In this document: piece after piece, positions 32,394-39,479 of the stretch
How the letters are laid out: the number at the start of each line of letters is the position of its first letter
Position numbering within the stretch: position 1 is the first letter of the stretch
Assembly (NCBI GenBank): GCA_036675505.1
Contig: JAKFEW010000110.1
Coordinates: 1 to 64,000, forward strand
Direction: 5' to 3'
DNA length: 64,000 nt
Origin: JAKFEW01 sp036675505
GTDB lineage: Bacteria; Cyanobacteriota; Sericytochromatia; S15B-MN24; JAQBPE01
Translations under genes and position numbers: made by a program
Notes under the pieces: model-generated
Told to the model about the DNA's origin: nothing
The model's input: the letters and a program-made list of their open reading frames with translations, nothing else
Database searches by the model: none

Positions 32394-33530
32394 GTGCCTG
32401 CTCCATCACTTCGTACCTACCTCTGGATCGCGGGCAGCGGCTTCATCCTCGCCGCCAGCCTCAGTTTTGCCGCATACCTGCGCTTCCACCTGCCGTGGTG
32501 GTCGATGGTCCTGATCCTCGGCGGGCTGGCCGGCCTCATCGTGATGGCCCTCGAGGCCGTCGTCGCGAGCCCGCTGGAGGGCCTGGCCCGCGGGCCGCAG
32601 CGCGGGAAGGATGGCGCGCTCATTTCGCCGCCGGCGCCCACCGGCCGCTTCGTGGCCGCCGAGGCCAGGCGCCTGTGGCGCGGCATGCGCATGTACCAGG
32701 AGCATGGCGCCCAGCTGCGCTCCGCGCAGGCCGGCGTCGAATCGCGGGTCGAGCAGGCCGAATGCCAGGCCCGGCTCCTGCGCGCCGCCTGCGCCACGTT
32801 GCGGCCGGAAGCGGACGTGGCGGCCCTCGCGCCTGCGATGCTGCGCGACCTCGCCGCGGTGCTCGGCGTGCCTGCCGTGTGGCTGGTGCCGTTGCGCCGC
32901 CACTGCCCGGTGCCCGTGCTCGGCCCGGACGGCGAGCCGGCCTGGGGCGAGGAGTTGCGCGCCTCGGGCCTCGGCCCCTGGGAGGAGCTGCTCGCCGACG
33001 ACCGCGCGTTGGCCGTCTGCCTCACGGACCGCGCGCCCTATTGGCGCCGCCATTTCGCGATGGAGTCGCTCTGGATCTTCCCGCTGGTGTATCACAAGCG
33101 CGCCCAGGGCTTCCTGCTCGCCCGTCCGGAAGGCGCGGAGCGCACCTGGACCGCGGAGGAGTGTGCGCTGATCGAGGCGCTCACGCCGCTGCTCGCGGCC
33201 GCCTTGCATCCGCCCCGCTGGTCCGAGGTGCGCCGCCGGGCCGACCAGGCCGAAAGCGGCCCGCTCGTGGACGACAGCGCCGAGTCACCCGCCCCAGCCG
33301 CCTCGTGGCTGGTCGCGCTGGCCGGCGGCGTCGCCGATGAGCCGACCCCGGACACCGCCGGATCGTCCGCCGCCACGCCTGCGTCGGCCGGACCCGGCCC
33401 GGCCGCGGGAACGCCTGCGGCCGAGTCGGCCGAGCAGACCCCGGCCGCGGGCGACAGGCTCGCCGAGCCCGCCCCGGAGCCGCCCCCCACCCGCCGCGAG
33501 CGCCGCCGCCGCCAGCGTGCGGGGGCCTGA
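32394..33530 (+). CDS. Membrane protein with GAF-like domain
   Basis: 378 aa from a GTG at 32394. Two transmembrane helices lie at about residues 8-28 and 36-56 (WSMVLILGGLAGLIVMALEA). A coiled-coil-like linker (about 85-130) leads into a GAF-like fold (about 135-275: LAAVLGVPAVWLVPLRRH, LWIFPLVYHKRAQGFLLARP). The C-terminal 100 residues are an Ala/Pro-rich tail with a basic end. No kinase, cyclase or phosphatase output is attached, so it may be a sensor subunit. It lies 6 bases ahead of rsmD, likely in the same transcript. Confidence 0.75.
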   Translation: MPAPSLRTYLWIAGSGFILAASLSFAAYLRFHLPWWSMVLILGGLAGLIVMALEAVVASPLEGLARGPQRGKDGALISPPAPTGRFVAAEARRLWRGMRMYQEHGAQLRSAQAGVESRVEQAECQARLLRAACATLRPEADVAALAPAMLRDLAAVLGVPAVWLVPLRRHCPVPVLGPDGEPAWGEELRASGLGPWEELLADDRALAVCLTDRAPYWRRHFAMESLWIFPLVYHKRAQGFLLARPEGAERTWTAEECALIEALTPLLAAALHPPRWSEVRRRADQAESGPLVDDSAESPAPAASWLVALAGGVADEPTPDTAGSSAATPASAGPGPAAGTPAAESAEQTPAAGDRLAEPAPEPPPTRRERRRRQRAGA

Positions 33531-33536
33531 CGTGCG

Positions 33537-34100
33537 ATGAACATCATCGCAGGCTCGGCCCGCGGACGGCGCCTCAAGACGCTATCAGGCGAGGCCACGC
33601 GCCCGACCCAGGGCAAGGTGCGCGGCGCGCTCTTCAACATCCTGATGGCCTGGACCGCGGATGCCCGCTGGCTGGACCTGTTCGCCGGCAGCGGGGCGGT
33701 GGGGCTGGAGGCGGCCAGCCGGGGGGCTGCGCAGGTCGTGCTGGTCGAGAACGCCCCGGCGGCGTTGGCGGTGATCCGGGAGAACGTGGCGGTGACGAAG
33801 CTCGCGGCCGAGGTGCTGCCGCTGGATGCCCGGAAGGCGCTCGGGCGCCTCGCGGGCCGGTCCTTCGACGTGGTGTTCATGGATCCGCCCTACGCGCTGG
33901 ATCCGGTGCCAGTGGTGCAGGCGCTCGATGAGCGCGAGCTGCTCGCGCCCGACGGGCGGCTGGTCGTGGAGCACCAGGCGGATCGGGCGATGCCGGACGT
34001 CATTGGCCGGCTGAGCCGCCGGGAGACGCGGACGTATGCGGACACGGCGCTGTCCTTCTACGCCCGCACCCGGAGTGGGGAAGGGGTCGCTCAGGCGTAG
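33537..34100 (+). CDS. rsmD: 16S rRNA (guanine-966 N2)-methyltransferase
   Basis: 187 aa. MNIIAGSARGRRLKTLSGEA, then RPTQGKVRGALFNIL, is the RsmD N-terminal signature. The SAM-binding loop is DLFAGSGAVGLEAASRGA and the catalytic motif is MDPPYAL (D/N-P-P-Y type). The enzyme methylates G966 of 16S rRNA in the assembled 30S subunit. Its stop lies 10 bases inside the 3' end of the convergent EF-hand gene. Confidence 0.95.
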   Translation: MNIIAGSARGRRLKTLSGEATRPTQGKVRGALFNILMAWTADARWLDLFAGSGAVGLEAASRGAAQVVLVENAPAALAVIRENVAVTKLAAEVLPLDARKALGRLAGRSFDVVFMDPPYALDPVPVVQALDERELLAPDGRLVVEHQADRAMPDVIGRLSRRETRTYADTALSFYARTRSGEGVAQA

Positions 34101-34492
34101 TGGGGCGGGATCGGCGGGGTCGGCGGGTGGTGGATCGGCACGTGGATCTGGCTCACCAGCCCCTCGCCGAACGCGTCCTCGAAGTCGTCGTACTCCTGCC
34201 GCGGGTTCCAGAACCAGCCGCGGGTCTCGAGCTTGCCGTCGCCGTTCTTGTCGAACTTGGCGATCTGGGCCGTCAGCTCTTCTTCCGTCACCTTCTGGTC
34301 GTCGTTCGTATCGGCGGCCTCGAAGAGCTTCCGGCGGGTCCACGTCGAATACTCGATGTAGTCGGGCGTGTGCCGCGTCTCGCGGCGCTCGACCTCGCGT
34401 TCCGGCTTCTTTAAGTCCACGACCCCGTTGTAGTTGTGGTCGTACTGGCCGATGATGCGGGAAACCAGCCGGTTGATGGCGATCGCGCCCAT
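34091..34492 (-). CDS. EF-hand calcium-binding protein
   Basis: 133 aa from the ATG at 34492, preceded by GAGAGGAG. Three EF-hand-like loops are seen: DHNYNGVVDLKK near residue 17, DTNDDQKVTEEEL near 60 and DKNGDGKLETRG near 80. The latter two have the full D-x-N/D-x-D-x-x-x-x-x-x-E pattern or a close version. The C-terminus ends in a His/Pro tail (HVPIHHPPTPPIPPHYA) that might bind metal. No signal peptide is seen, so it is cytoplasmic unless secreted by an unknown route. A calcium buffer or sensor is likely; its partner is unknown. Confidence 0.8.
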   Translation of the reverse strand: MGAIAINRLVSRIIGQYDHNYNGVVDLKKPEREVERRETRHTPDYIEYSTWTRRKLFEAADTNDDQKVTEEELTAQIAKFDKNGDGKLETRGWFWNPRQEYDDFEDAFGEGLVSQIHVPIHHPPTPPIPPHYA

Positions 34493-34661
34493 GGTTGCTC
34501 CTCTCGGTTGAACTGTTACCGTTCTCACTCCTTTCATATCGGCGCTCGACCCTGCACATCGGTAAAGGATAAGTTAAGCAAACATAGAGGAATGGTTAAA
34601 CAATCCTAACTTCAGGCAAACAAGCCCCGCGATCGGCGTGGTAAGATCGCGGCCAGGCGCG

Positions 34662-34702
34662 GAGCGGGGGCCAAATCCCCGGCTTCGCCGGGGCCCCCGC
34701 TC
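34662..34702 (+). promoter_or_regulatory. Extended hairpin in the rlmH leader
   Basis: An outer stem GAGCGGGGGC/GCCCCCGCTC (34662-34671 with 34693-34702) encloses an inner CCCCGGC/GCCGGGG stem with a TTC loop (34677-34693), the two sharing one base. It ends 14 bases before the GTG of rlmH. It could control rlmH translation or end a transcript from upstream; there is no T-tract. Confidence 0.45.
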
Positions 34703-34716
34703 GTAAGGATGGGACC

Positions 34717-35196
34717 GTGCGCTGGACCATACTCGCCGTCGGGAAAATCAAAGAAGCCTACTGGCACGCCGCGCTCGCGGAGTACCTCAAGCGGCTTGGG
34801 CCCTACCGGCCGGTCGAGGTCGTCGAGCTGCCGGACGAGAAGGCCGATCCCGGCCAGACGCCCGCCCTGATCGAGCAGGCCCGCCGCCGCGAGGGCGAGC
34901 GGATCCTCGCTGCCGTCCGGCCCGGCGCCCACCTCGTCGCCCTCTGGGAGAACGGCGAGCAGCTCGACTCGCGGGCCCTGGCCGATCGCCTCGCCCGCCT
35001 CGATCATGAAGGCGCCCGCGAGGCCGCGTTCGTGATTGGCGGCGCCAACGGCCTCGACCCGCAGGTGCTGGCCCGGGCGGACTGGAAGCTCGGCCTGTCC
35101 CGGCTGACGCTGCCGCACCAGCTCGCGCGGGTCGTGCTCGTCGAGCAGCTGTACCGCGCGGAGCGGATCCGCCGGGGCGAGCCTTACCACAAATGA
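34717..35196 (+). CDS. rlmH: 23S rRNA (pseudouridine-1915 N3)-methyltransferase
   Basis: 159 aa from a GTG at 34717. The SPOUT knot motifs of RlmH are clear: AFVIGGANGLDPQVLARADW, then LSRLTLPHQLARVVLVEQLY, with the conserved C-terminus GEPYHK. The N-terminus RWTILAVGKIKEAYWHAALA is also typical. The enzyme methylates pseudouridine 1915 in 23S rRNA helix 69 on the 70S ribosome. The DUF1934 gene starts 10 bases later. Confidence 0.95.
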   Translation: MRWTILAVGKIKEAYWHAALAEYLKRLGPYRPVEVVELPDEKADPGQTPALIEQARRREGERILAAVRPGAHLVALWENGEQLDSRALADRLARLDHEGAREAAFVIGGANGLDPQVLARADWKLGLSRLTLPHQLARVVLVEQLYRAERIRRGEPYHK

Positions 35197-35206
35197 GTAG
35201 GCAGAC

Positions 35207-35686
35207 GTGAGCAAGAAGGTCGTCACCATCTCGGTTGCCAGCACCCAGGAGGCCGAAGACCTCCGGGAGGTCACGACCCGCGCGCACCAGGGCCTCCTGT
35301 ACGAGCGCGACGGCGGGCGTTGGCTGCTCTACGAGGATGAAGGCACCACGACCACCCTGCGCTTCACGGCGGACCACCTGCGCATCTACCGGCGCGGCGC
35401 CATGAACGGCTGGCAAGATTTCCGGCCGGGCGAGCTCACGGGCGGGCTGCTCGCGCTCGGCGCGGATGAGGAAAGCGGCATGGTGTTGCGGGTGCTCACG
35501 ACGAAGTTCGCCCTCACCCTCGACCCCGATCGCGGCCGCATCGAGCTCGAGTACGACCTGTTCACGGGGGCCTCGGATGCGCCGGAAGCGGACCCGACCG
35601 AGCTGCCGCTCGGCCACTTCACGCTCGACCTCGTCTGGGACGCCCTCGAGCCCTGGCGTGCCGCGGCGCCCGGCCCCTCATGTTGA
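35207..35686 (+). CDS. DUF1934-like beta-barrel protein
   Basis: 159 aa. The pattern HQGLLYERDGGRWLLYEDEG, then TTLRFTADHLRIYRRGAMNG and FALTLDPDRGRIELEYDL, is that of DUF1934/YwiB-type calycin-like barrels. Family members often sit directly before argS in Gram-positive genomes. Here too an ArgRS-like gene follows, overlapping this stop by 7 bases. The molecular function is unknown. The location supports the view that the following gene occupies the ancestral argS position. Confidence 0.75.
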   Translation: MSKKVVTISVASTQEAEDLREVTTRAHQGLLYERDGGRWLLYEDEGTTTTLRFTADHLRIYRRGAMNGWQDFRPGELTGGLLALGADEESGMVLRVLTTKFALTLDPDRGRIELEYDLFTGASDAPEADPTELPLGHFTLDLVWDALEPWRAAAPGPSC

Positions 35687-36798
35687 AGCGCGCCATCGCG
35701 GAGCTGCTCGCCCACGCCCTGGCCGATGCCCGCGCCGCGGGCGCGGTGCCGGACGTGGACCCGCCCGAGGCCACGATCGACGTGCCGCGCGATCCGGCCC
35801 ACGGCGATTACGCCTCCAACCTCGCCCTGGTGCTCGCCCGGCCGGCGCGGCGCTCGCCGCTGGCCCTGGCCGAGGCGATCGCCGCCCATGTTCCGCCCAA
35901 CGACCTCCTGGCGGACGTCCAGGTCGCGGCGCCCGGCTTCATCAACGTCCGCGTCGCGCCCGCCTGGCTGCGCGCGAACCTCGCCGCCCTGCTCGCCGCC
36001 GGGCCGCGCGCCGGGTACGTGGACGTCGGCCGTGGCGAGGCCGTGACGCTGGTCGCGCCGGGGTTCGACGACGCGCGCGCGCTGAGCGTCGATGCCGGCC
36101 GGCGCGCCGTGGTGGCCGACGCCCTGGCCGCGGTGCTCGGTCGGGCCGGCTACCAGGTGACGCGGACCGCCGCCGATAGCGCCGAGGAGGCGGTGTCCGG
36201 GGCCAGCGGGCCCGTGACGCTCCTGTGCGACGGCGTGGCGATCGCGCCCGACCAGCCGGAGGAGATTTTCCAGCGGGTGCTCGACGAGATCGGGACCGAC
36301 GCGGCCCGCTACCTCCTGCTCACACGCCCGCCCGACGCCGCGCTCGCGCTCGACCTGGGCCTCGCCCGCCGCCAGACGGCCGACAACCCAGCATTTTACG
36401 TCCAGTACACGCACGCGCGGATCGCGGGCATCTTGCGGATGGCCGCGGGCGAGCAGGCGGCGCTCGATCTCGCGTCGCGCGCCTTGGGCCGCGCCCCGCT
36501 CGAGCGCCTCGACCGGCCCGAGGACCTGGCGCTGCTGCACCGGCTCGCGGGCTGGCCCGACGAGCTCGCGGCAGCCGCCCGCACCCGCGACCCCGCGCGG
36601 CTCACGCGCTACGCCCAGACGCTTTCGAGCGCTTTCCACCAATGGTACGCAGCCTGCCGGGTGCTCACCGATGACCCCGATCTCACGCTGGCCCGCATCG
36701 CGCTCGCAACGGGCGTGCGCGAGGTGCTCCGGGCTCTACTTGAAGACGTGATGGGGGTTTCGGCTCCAGCGTCGGTCGATGGGGCAGTCGTTGCCTGA
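35680..36798 (+). CDS. ArgRS-like protein lacking the catalytic core
   Basis: 372 aa against about 550-600 for normal arginyl-tRNA synthetase. Residues 1-110 match the ArgRS N-terminal domain (IDVPRDPAHGDYASNLALVL, APGFINVRVAPAWL). Residues 120-162 correspond to the region around HIGH, but the motif is replaced (LSVDAGRR at 135-142) while VVADALAAVLGRAGYQVTR is kept. About 170 residues of Rossmann core are missing. The frame resumes at GPVTLLCDGVAIAPDQPEEI, where KMSKS is lost, and continues with DEIGTDAARYLLL, DNPAFYVQYTHARIAGIL and a complete DALR anticodon-binding domain to the end. It cannot charge tRNA by the known mechanism. Clean codon use and no frameshift argue against simple decay. 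A second, complete argS must exist elsewhere. Confidence 0.85.
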   Translation: MLKRAIAELLAHALADARAAGAVPDVDPPEATIDVPRDPAHGDYASNLALVLARPARRSPLALAEAIAAHVPPNDLLADVQVAAPGFINVRVAPAWLRANLAALLAAGPRAGYVDVGRGEAVTLVAPGFDDARALSVDAGRRAVVADALAAVLGRAGYQVTRTAADSAEEAVSGASGPVTLLCDGVAIAPDQPEEIFQRVLDEIGTDAARYLLLTRPPDAALALDLGLARRQTADNPAFYVQYTHARIAGILRMAAGEQAALDLASRALGRAPLERLDRPEDLALLHRLAGWPDELAAAARTRDPARLTRYAQTLSSAFHQWYAACRVLTDDPDLTLARIALATGVREVLRALLEDVMGVSAPASVDGAVVA

Positions 36799-36981
36799 GT
36801 TTACCCTGACGATCGACTTGGAAATGTTCTGCTATGCTAAACTTTGAGCGCCCCTATGTCGAACATGAGAGGGCGGTCACAGGGAAATGACAAAATTGCG
36901 GGTACAATATCCGCAGCACAACCAAGGACGGTTGATCGCGGTTTTTTCGCCCCGGGGGGTGGCGGAAAGGAAGGCTCGTTC

Positions 36982-38343
36982 ATGGATGCGGTAACGGCGG
37001 GTAACCCCGCCGAGGTCCAAATCAAGGTCATCCTGCGAGAGCGGAACACCGAGGCGCTGATCAAGATCGAGCCGCCCGTTCCCGTCGATCCGGCTGTCAT
37101 CCACGGTGCCCTCGTCGCGCAGAACGTGACGTTCGGCGTCGATTCGACGGCCGTGCTGCAGGCCGCGCATTACCCGCCGGCCGACCCCGTGCTGGTCGCG
37201 CAGGGCGTGCCGCCGCAGGTGGGGTCCGACGCCAAGGTCACCTATTACTTCCGCGCCGGCGAGCAGACGGCGGGCAAGCCGCGCGAGCTGGAGGACGGCC
37301 GCGTCGACCACCGCGAGCTCGGCACGATCGAAAACGTCAACAAGGGTCAGGTGCTCGCCACCAAGACCCCGCCCGGCATGGGCATGCCCGGCAAGAGCGT
37401 GCTCGGCGAGGAGATCCCCGCCCGCGACGGCCGCGACGTGCACCTGCGCGCCGGGTCGAACACAGTCCTGTCCGAAGACGGCCTGCACATCGTCTCGATG
37501 ATCGACGGCCAGCCTTCGATCGACGGGTCGCGCGTCTCGGTCCAGCCGATCATCGTGATCAACGGCGACGTGGACTACACCACGGGCAACGTGAATTTCC
37601 AGGGCTCGGTGAAGATCGGTGGCAACGTGCTGCCTGGCTTCACCGTCAAAGCCACGCAGGACGTCGAGGTCAGCGGCGTGGTCGAGGGTGCCTCGATCGA
37701 GGCCGGCGGCAAGGTGAGCGTGAAGGGCGGGGTGCGCCAGCACTCCGTGATCACGGCCCACGGCGACGTGACGGTGAAGTTCGTGGATTCGGACTCGTCG
37801 ATCACGACGCGCGCCAACCTGGTGGTCGTGGAGTCCGGGATGCACTCCAACCTGACGGCGGGCCTCGCCATCAAGGTGGGCCGCAAGCTGATCGGCGGCA
37901 CGGCGCAGGCCGGCGAGTACGTCTCGGCCGAGCAGATCGGGGTTTCCGGCGGCACCCACACCTACCTCGACGTCCGCCACGGGCGCCAGGCCAAGGTGAT
38001 CGAGCAGCTCCAGAAGGCGATCGCCACCCTGAACGCCCAGCTCGCGACGGTCGACCAGACCTACAACGCGATCATCGCGAACCCGAACGCGCCCTCCGGC
38101 GCCTTCGAGAAGACCAAGGAAATCAAGACCCAGCTCGAGGCCCGGCTCGACCAGCTGACCGCCGAGCTGAACGACCGCCTGACGGAGAACCCCAGCCAGC
38201 TGCGGCGGGCGCCGTTCGTCGCCTCGCGCGACGGCTTCAACCCGGGCGTCCAGATCCACTTCGACACGGTCTTCCACCATGTCGACACGTTCCTGCCCTG
38301 CACGCGGGTCTCGGAAGTGGACGGCCAGCTCCAGATGGTTTGA
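36982..38343 (+). CDS. FapA/DUF342 polymer-forming protein
   Basis: 453 aa from the ATG at 36982, with GGAAGG upstream; an earlier in-frame ATG at 36844 lies in a non-coding-looking stretch. The FapA pattern is visible: N-terminal TPPGMGMPGKSVLGEEIPAR, then a right-handed beta-helix region (VNFQGSVKIGGNVLPGFTVK, VEVSGVVEGASIEAGGKVSV). A C-terminal coiled coil follows (VIEQLQKAIATLNAQLATVD). FapA-type proteins are found in flagellated and many other bacteria and may form polymers or scaffolds; their exact role is unsettled. fliJ is also in the window but 25 kb away. Confidence 0.85.
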   Translation: MDAVTAGNPAEVQIKVILRERNTEALIKIEPPVPVDPAVIHGALVAQNVTFGVDSTAVLQAAHYPPADPVLVAQGVPPQVGSDAKVTYYFRAGEQTAGKPRELEDGRVDHRELGTIENVNKGQVLATKTPPGMGMPGKSVLGEEIPARDGRDVHLRAGSNTVLSEDGLHIVSMIDGQPSIDGSRVSVQPIIVINGDVDYTTGNVNFQGSVKIGGNVLPGFTVKATQDVEVSGVVEGASIEAGGKVSVKGGVRQHSVITAHGDVTVKFVDSDSSITTRANLVVVESGMHSNLTAGLAIKVGRKLIGGTAQAGEYVSAEQIGVSGGTHTYLDVRHGRQAKVIEQLQKAIATLNAQLATVDQTYNAIIANPNAPSGAFEKTKEIKTQLEARLDQLTAELNDRLTENPSQLRRAPFVASRDGFNPGVQIHFDTVFHHVDTFLPCTRVSEVDGQLQMV

Positions 38344-38352
38344 GCGAGGCCC

Positions 38353-39393
38353 CTACGGGGTTTCCTCGTTCTTGTCGATCGGCAGCCCGCTCGCGAGGAA
38401 CTTCATCGTCTCCGCGTAGAGCAGCGGCGTGTGCCCCTTGCCCTTGTCCTCCTGCGGGTGGACCATTGGGTGCGGGATGCCTTCCGGCGTGGTGAAGCGG
38501 TACCAGCCGTTGCGTGGATCGCCGCCGGCACGGTCGTGCAGCTTGCGGATCGTGGCGTTGTCCGCCGCATCGTCCACGTCGGTCACGAAGAACTGGATCG
38601 GCGCGCGGGCCTTGGGGCCGTCGGCGATCAGCTTGGAGCCGAGCTGGGTCGCGGCGTAGATCGTGCCGAGCGGGAACTTGGCGTGCCCGGGGCGCGTGCC
38701 CGCGGCGGTCTCCGCCTCGCATTCCTTGCCCCAGCCCCACGGCACGAAGTCGAGCAAACGGCCGGCGAGGCCGAAGGTGACTTTGTCGAGCACCTGCACG
38801 GCGCCGATCACCTTGCCGGCGAAGCCGGGCGGCCGCAGGAAGGGCGCGTAGGCGACCACGCGCTGGATCTCGGGGTGGTGTTCCGCGACGTCGAGGGCGA
38901 CGTTCGCGCCCACCGAGAGACCGAGCACCGAGACCGGCCCGCCGAGCCCGGCGGACAGCTGGTAGGTCTGTTCGGCGAACGCCTGGTAGCGCTTCCAGTC
39001 CGCGGCCTTCGGCAGCTGGGAAGGATCCTCGACGCCCTTGGCGTCGCGCAGGCCATGGCCAGGCAGGCGCGGCACGACCACGTCGTAGCCGGCCTCGTAG
39101 GCTTGCTTCGCGAGGAGGTCGAACTGCCAGGTGCCGGCCGAGAAGCCGTGGTACATGACCAGCACGCCCCGCGGCGCGGGCCCTTCATGCAGGTAGAGCC
39201 GCGTCTCGCTGCCCTTCTGGAGCGGCAGCCTGGCCTCCTCCGCGACGCCGGCGCGCAGCCTGGCGATCGCCGCCTCGCGGGCGGGCGACGACGCGATGGC
39301 GGGGGGCGGCGCCACGACGGGGGGCGCCGTCACGACGGGGCGCGCGGGGCTCACCACCACCGGGCGGGGCGTGACGTTCGCGATGTTCTTCAT
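38353..39393 (-). CDS. Alpha/beta hydrolase
   Basis: 346 aa. A 35-residue Pro/Val-rich N-terminus (VVVSPARPVVTAPPVVAPPP) precedes an alpha/beta hydrolase fold: oxyanion HGF in VMYHGFSAGTWQFDLLAKQA, PRLPGHGLRD, nucleophile elbow GLSVGA, acidic VTDVDDAAD and the His in GKGHTPLLY. The motif IPHPMVHPQEDKGKGHT near the C-terminus is shared almost exactly with the hydrolase at 42218. The pattern resembles carboxylesterases and monoglyceride lipases. There is no clear signal peptide. It is downstream of the NHL lipoprotein gene in the same orientation, after an 86-base gap. Confidence 0.85.
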   Translation of the reverse strand: MKNIANVTPRPVVVSPARPVVTAPPVVAPPPAIASSPAREAAIARLRAGVAEEARLPLQKGSETRLYLHEGPAPRGVLVMYHGFSAGTWQFDLLAKQAYEAGYDVVVPRLPGHGLRDAKGVEDPSQLPKAADWKRYQAFAEQTYQLSAGLGGPVSVLGLSVGANVALDVAEHHPEIQRVVAYAPFLRPPGFAGKVIGAVQVLDKVTFGLAGRLLDFVPWGWGKECEAETAAGTRPGHAKFPLGTIYAATQLGSKLIADGPKARAPIQFFVTDVDDAADNATIRKLHDRAGGDPRNGWYRFTTPEGIPHPMVHPQEDKGKGHTPLLYAETMKFLASGLPIDKNEETP

Positions 39394-39479
39394 ACGGTGA
39401 GACCTCCGGACGCGATCGTTATCGGTCCGGAGGCCCGGCTTCGCGGTTAAGGATGGGATATAGATAGGGAGAGAACAGG

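Noticed and set aside
35680..36798. The ArgRS-like gene as an ordinary decayed pseudogene
   Set aside because: There are no stops or frameshifts, flanking domains are well kept, both ends overlap or abut neighbours normally, and codon use is like the neighbours. A functional, shortened paralogue fits better, though recent decay cannot be fully excluded.
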